Assembly (NCBI GenBank): GCA_030608925.1
Contig: JAUWDF010000065.1
Span: 1-5,467, forward strand
Reading direction: 5' to 3'
Origin: Candidatus Bathyarchaeota archaeon
GTDB lineage: Archaea; Thermoproteota; Bathyarchaeia; Bathyarchaeales; SOJC01
DNA: 5,467 nt
Of this stretch, positions 4,789 through 5,467 are shown one piece after another. A program made the position numbers and the translations under genes. How positions within the stretch are numbered: the first letter of the stretch is position 1; every line of letters starts with the position of its first letter. The notes beneath the pieces were generated by a model. The model searched no databases, was not told the DNA's origin, and was given only the letters and a program-made list of their open reading frames with translations.

Positions 4789-5467
4789 TCACATGAATCG
4801 TTCGAGTTTGGTCAATCCAATGATTTCCTCAAAATCTAGTCCCAGAGCATCCAAGACTTGCTCGAACGTGGAACGCAAGTAAGCAACATATTTGTTAACA
4901 TCAATCTCCCTGTTGGAGGCTAACTCTACTGGTTTGACATGGGGGTCATTGATTATCTTGACAAAGTTGATGCGGTCTCCAGCCTTCACATCGACACCTC
5001 TATCCTCTAACATCAGTGCAGCTCTAACATGTTGAGGTGTGGTTTTAGTATAGAATTTTGGTGCTGCTCCAAGCACAACATGAAAGGCTAACTCTTCTAG
5101 GCTGCTCCATTCACGCTTTTTTAAGCGTGTATACCGATCTACGACTATTTTTTTGATGTCTTTCTTGGCAGTTTCAAACTCAAGAGACGATCTAACATCA
5201 CCCAGCCTAGTTTTCATTTCGTCAAAAGCGTCTTTGATGAATCTTGGTATATGTTTCTTCTTTCCAGTCATTCCTTTGACATCGACATTACCATCTTCAA
5301 GAATGCCTAGATAGTTCTTTTTTCGTGAACTGAATACTGCATAACGATATTCTTTATCGACATCCAATCCCATCTTTAGCTCTTTTTCAGACCACTTTGC
5401 CAAATCCTTGATTTGTTCCTTAGTTGGATCTTTCAGAAAAACGCTGTCGGTGTCACCATAAAGCACT
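4789..5467 (-). CDS. Family B DNA polymerase (PolB1-type), C-terminal part
   Basis: The 3' part of a replicative family B DNA polymerase; the reading frame runs off the right edge, so exonuclease, fingers and most of the palm are missing. The visible 225 codons start with a valine (GTG) followed by LYGDTDSVF, the palm motif C with the two metal-binding aspartates. Next are SSRKKNYLG (46-54), the conserved KKxYxG element that contacts the primer-template, and DVKGMTGKK (62-70). The thumb domain follows, with EELAFHVVLG (124-133), TPQHVRAAL (143-151), VKPVELA and EIDVNKYVAYLRSTFEQVLDALG (187-209). The order and wording resemble Sulfolobus Dpo1 (PolB1). The end, GLTKLERFM, resembles a PIP box that would bind the sliding clamp, although the usual initial Q is absent. 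No intein interrupts motif C, a common insertion site in archaeal polymerases. It is convergent with the DUF1922 gene, leaving 10 bp between stop codons. Confidence 0.93.
   Translation of the reverse strand, partial: VLYGDTDSVFLKDPTKEQIKDLAKWSEKELKMGLDVDKEYRYAVFSSRKKNYLGILEDGNVDVKGMTGKKKHIPRFIKDAFDEMKTRLGDVRSSLEFETAKKDIKKIVVDRYTRLKKREWSSLEELAFHVVLGAAPKFYTKTTPQHVRAALMLEDRGVDVKAGDRINFVKIINDPHVKPVELASNREIDVNKYVAYLRSTFEQVLDALGLDFEEIIGLTKLERFM

Noticed and set aside
5400..5467. Intein in the polymerase motif C
   Set aside because: YGDTDS is continuous with the downstream palm and thumb sequence, so this insertion site is empty in the visible part.

Overview
The window looks archaeal and probably belongs to an uncultivated Bathyarchaeia-like or related TACK lineage; that placement is inferred from protein style, and no rRNA is present to confirm it. 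The archaeal evidence is direct. There is a crenarchaeal PolB1-type family B DNA polymerase C-terminus, a DUF1922 zinc-ribbon protein, a Fap7-type NMP kinase/ATPase, GGAGGTGA-type ribosome binding sites, TTG/GTG starts, and a TATA-type promoter set for leaderless transcription. Composition is moderate to low GC, with arginine often encoded by AGA/AGG.

Left part (1-1205): a complete class I PLP-dependent aminotransferase on the + strand. Middle-left (1206-1665): a 460-bp gap between convergent genes, and the least ordinary part of the window. It holds a cluster of TCGTAYGA octamers, a 12-bp perfect inverted repeat in A/T tracts that probably ends transcription from both sides, and the eroded C-terminus of an SF1 (UvrD/Rep-type) helicase that retains motif VI. 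Middle (1666-3309, - strand): a stand-alone methylmalonyl-CoA mutase large subunit without the cobalamin-binding domain, which must be supplied by a separate small subunit outside this window.

Right part (3529-5467): small information-processing genes. On the - strand are a restriction-endonuclease-fold protein with an apparently degenerate active site, followed by the Fap7-like kinase, possibly one transcript. Divergent from them on the + strand is the DUF1922 zinc-ribbon protein, sharing a 64-bp promoter region. It runs convergently, with a 10-bp gap, into the 3' end of the family B DNA polymerase gene, whose 5' part lies beyond the window.

The metabolic genes (aminotransferase, mutase) show no shared pathway inside the window. 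I see no CRISPR array, tRNA, rRNA, intact mobile element or clear new multi-gene system. The main items for a second look are the TCGTAYGA repeat cluster, the helicase relic and the degenerate nuclease-like protein.
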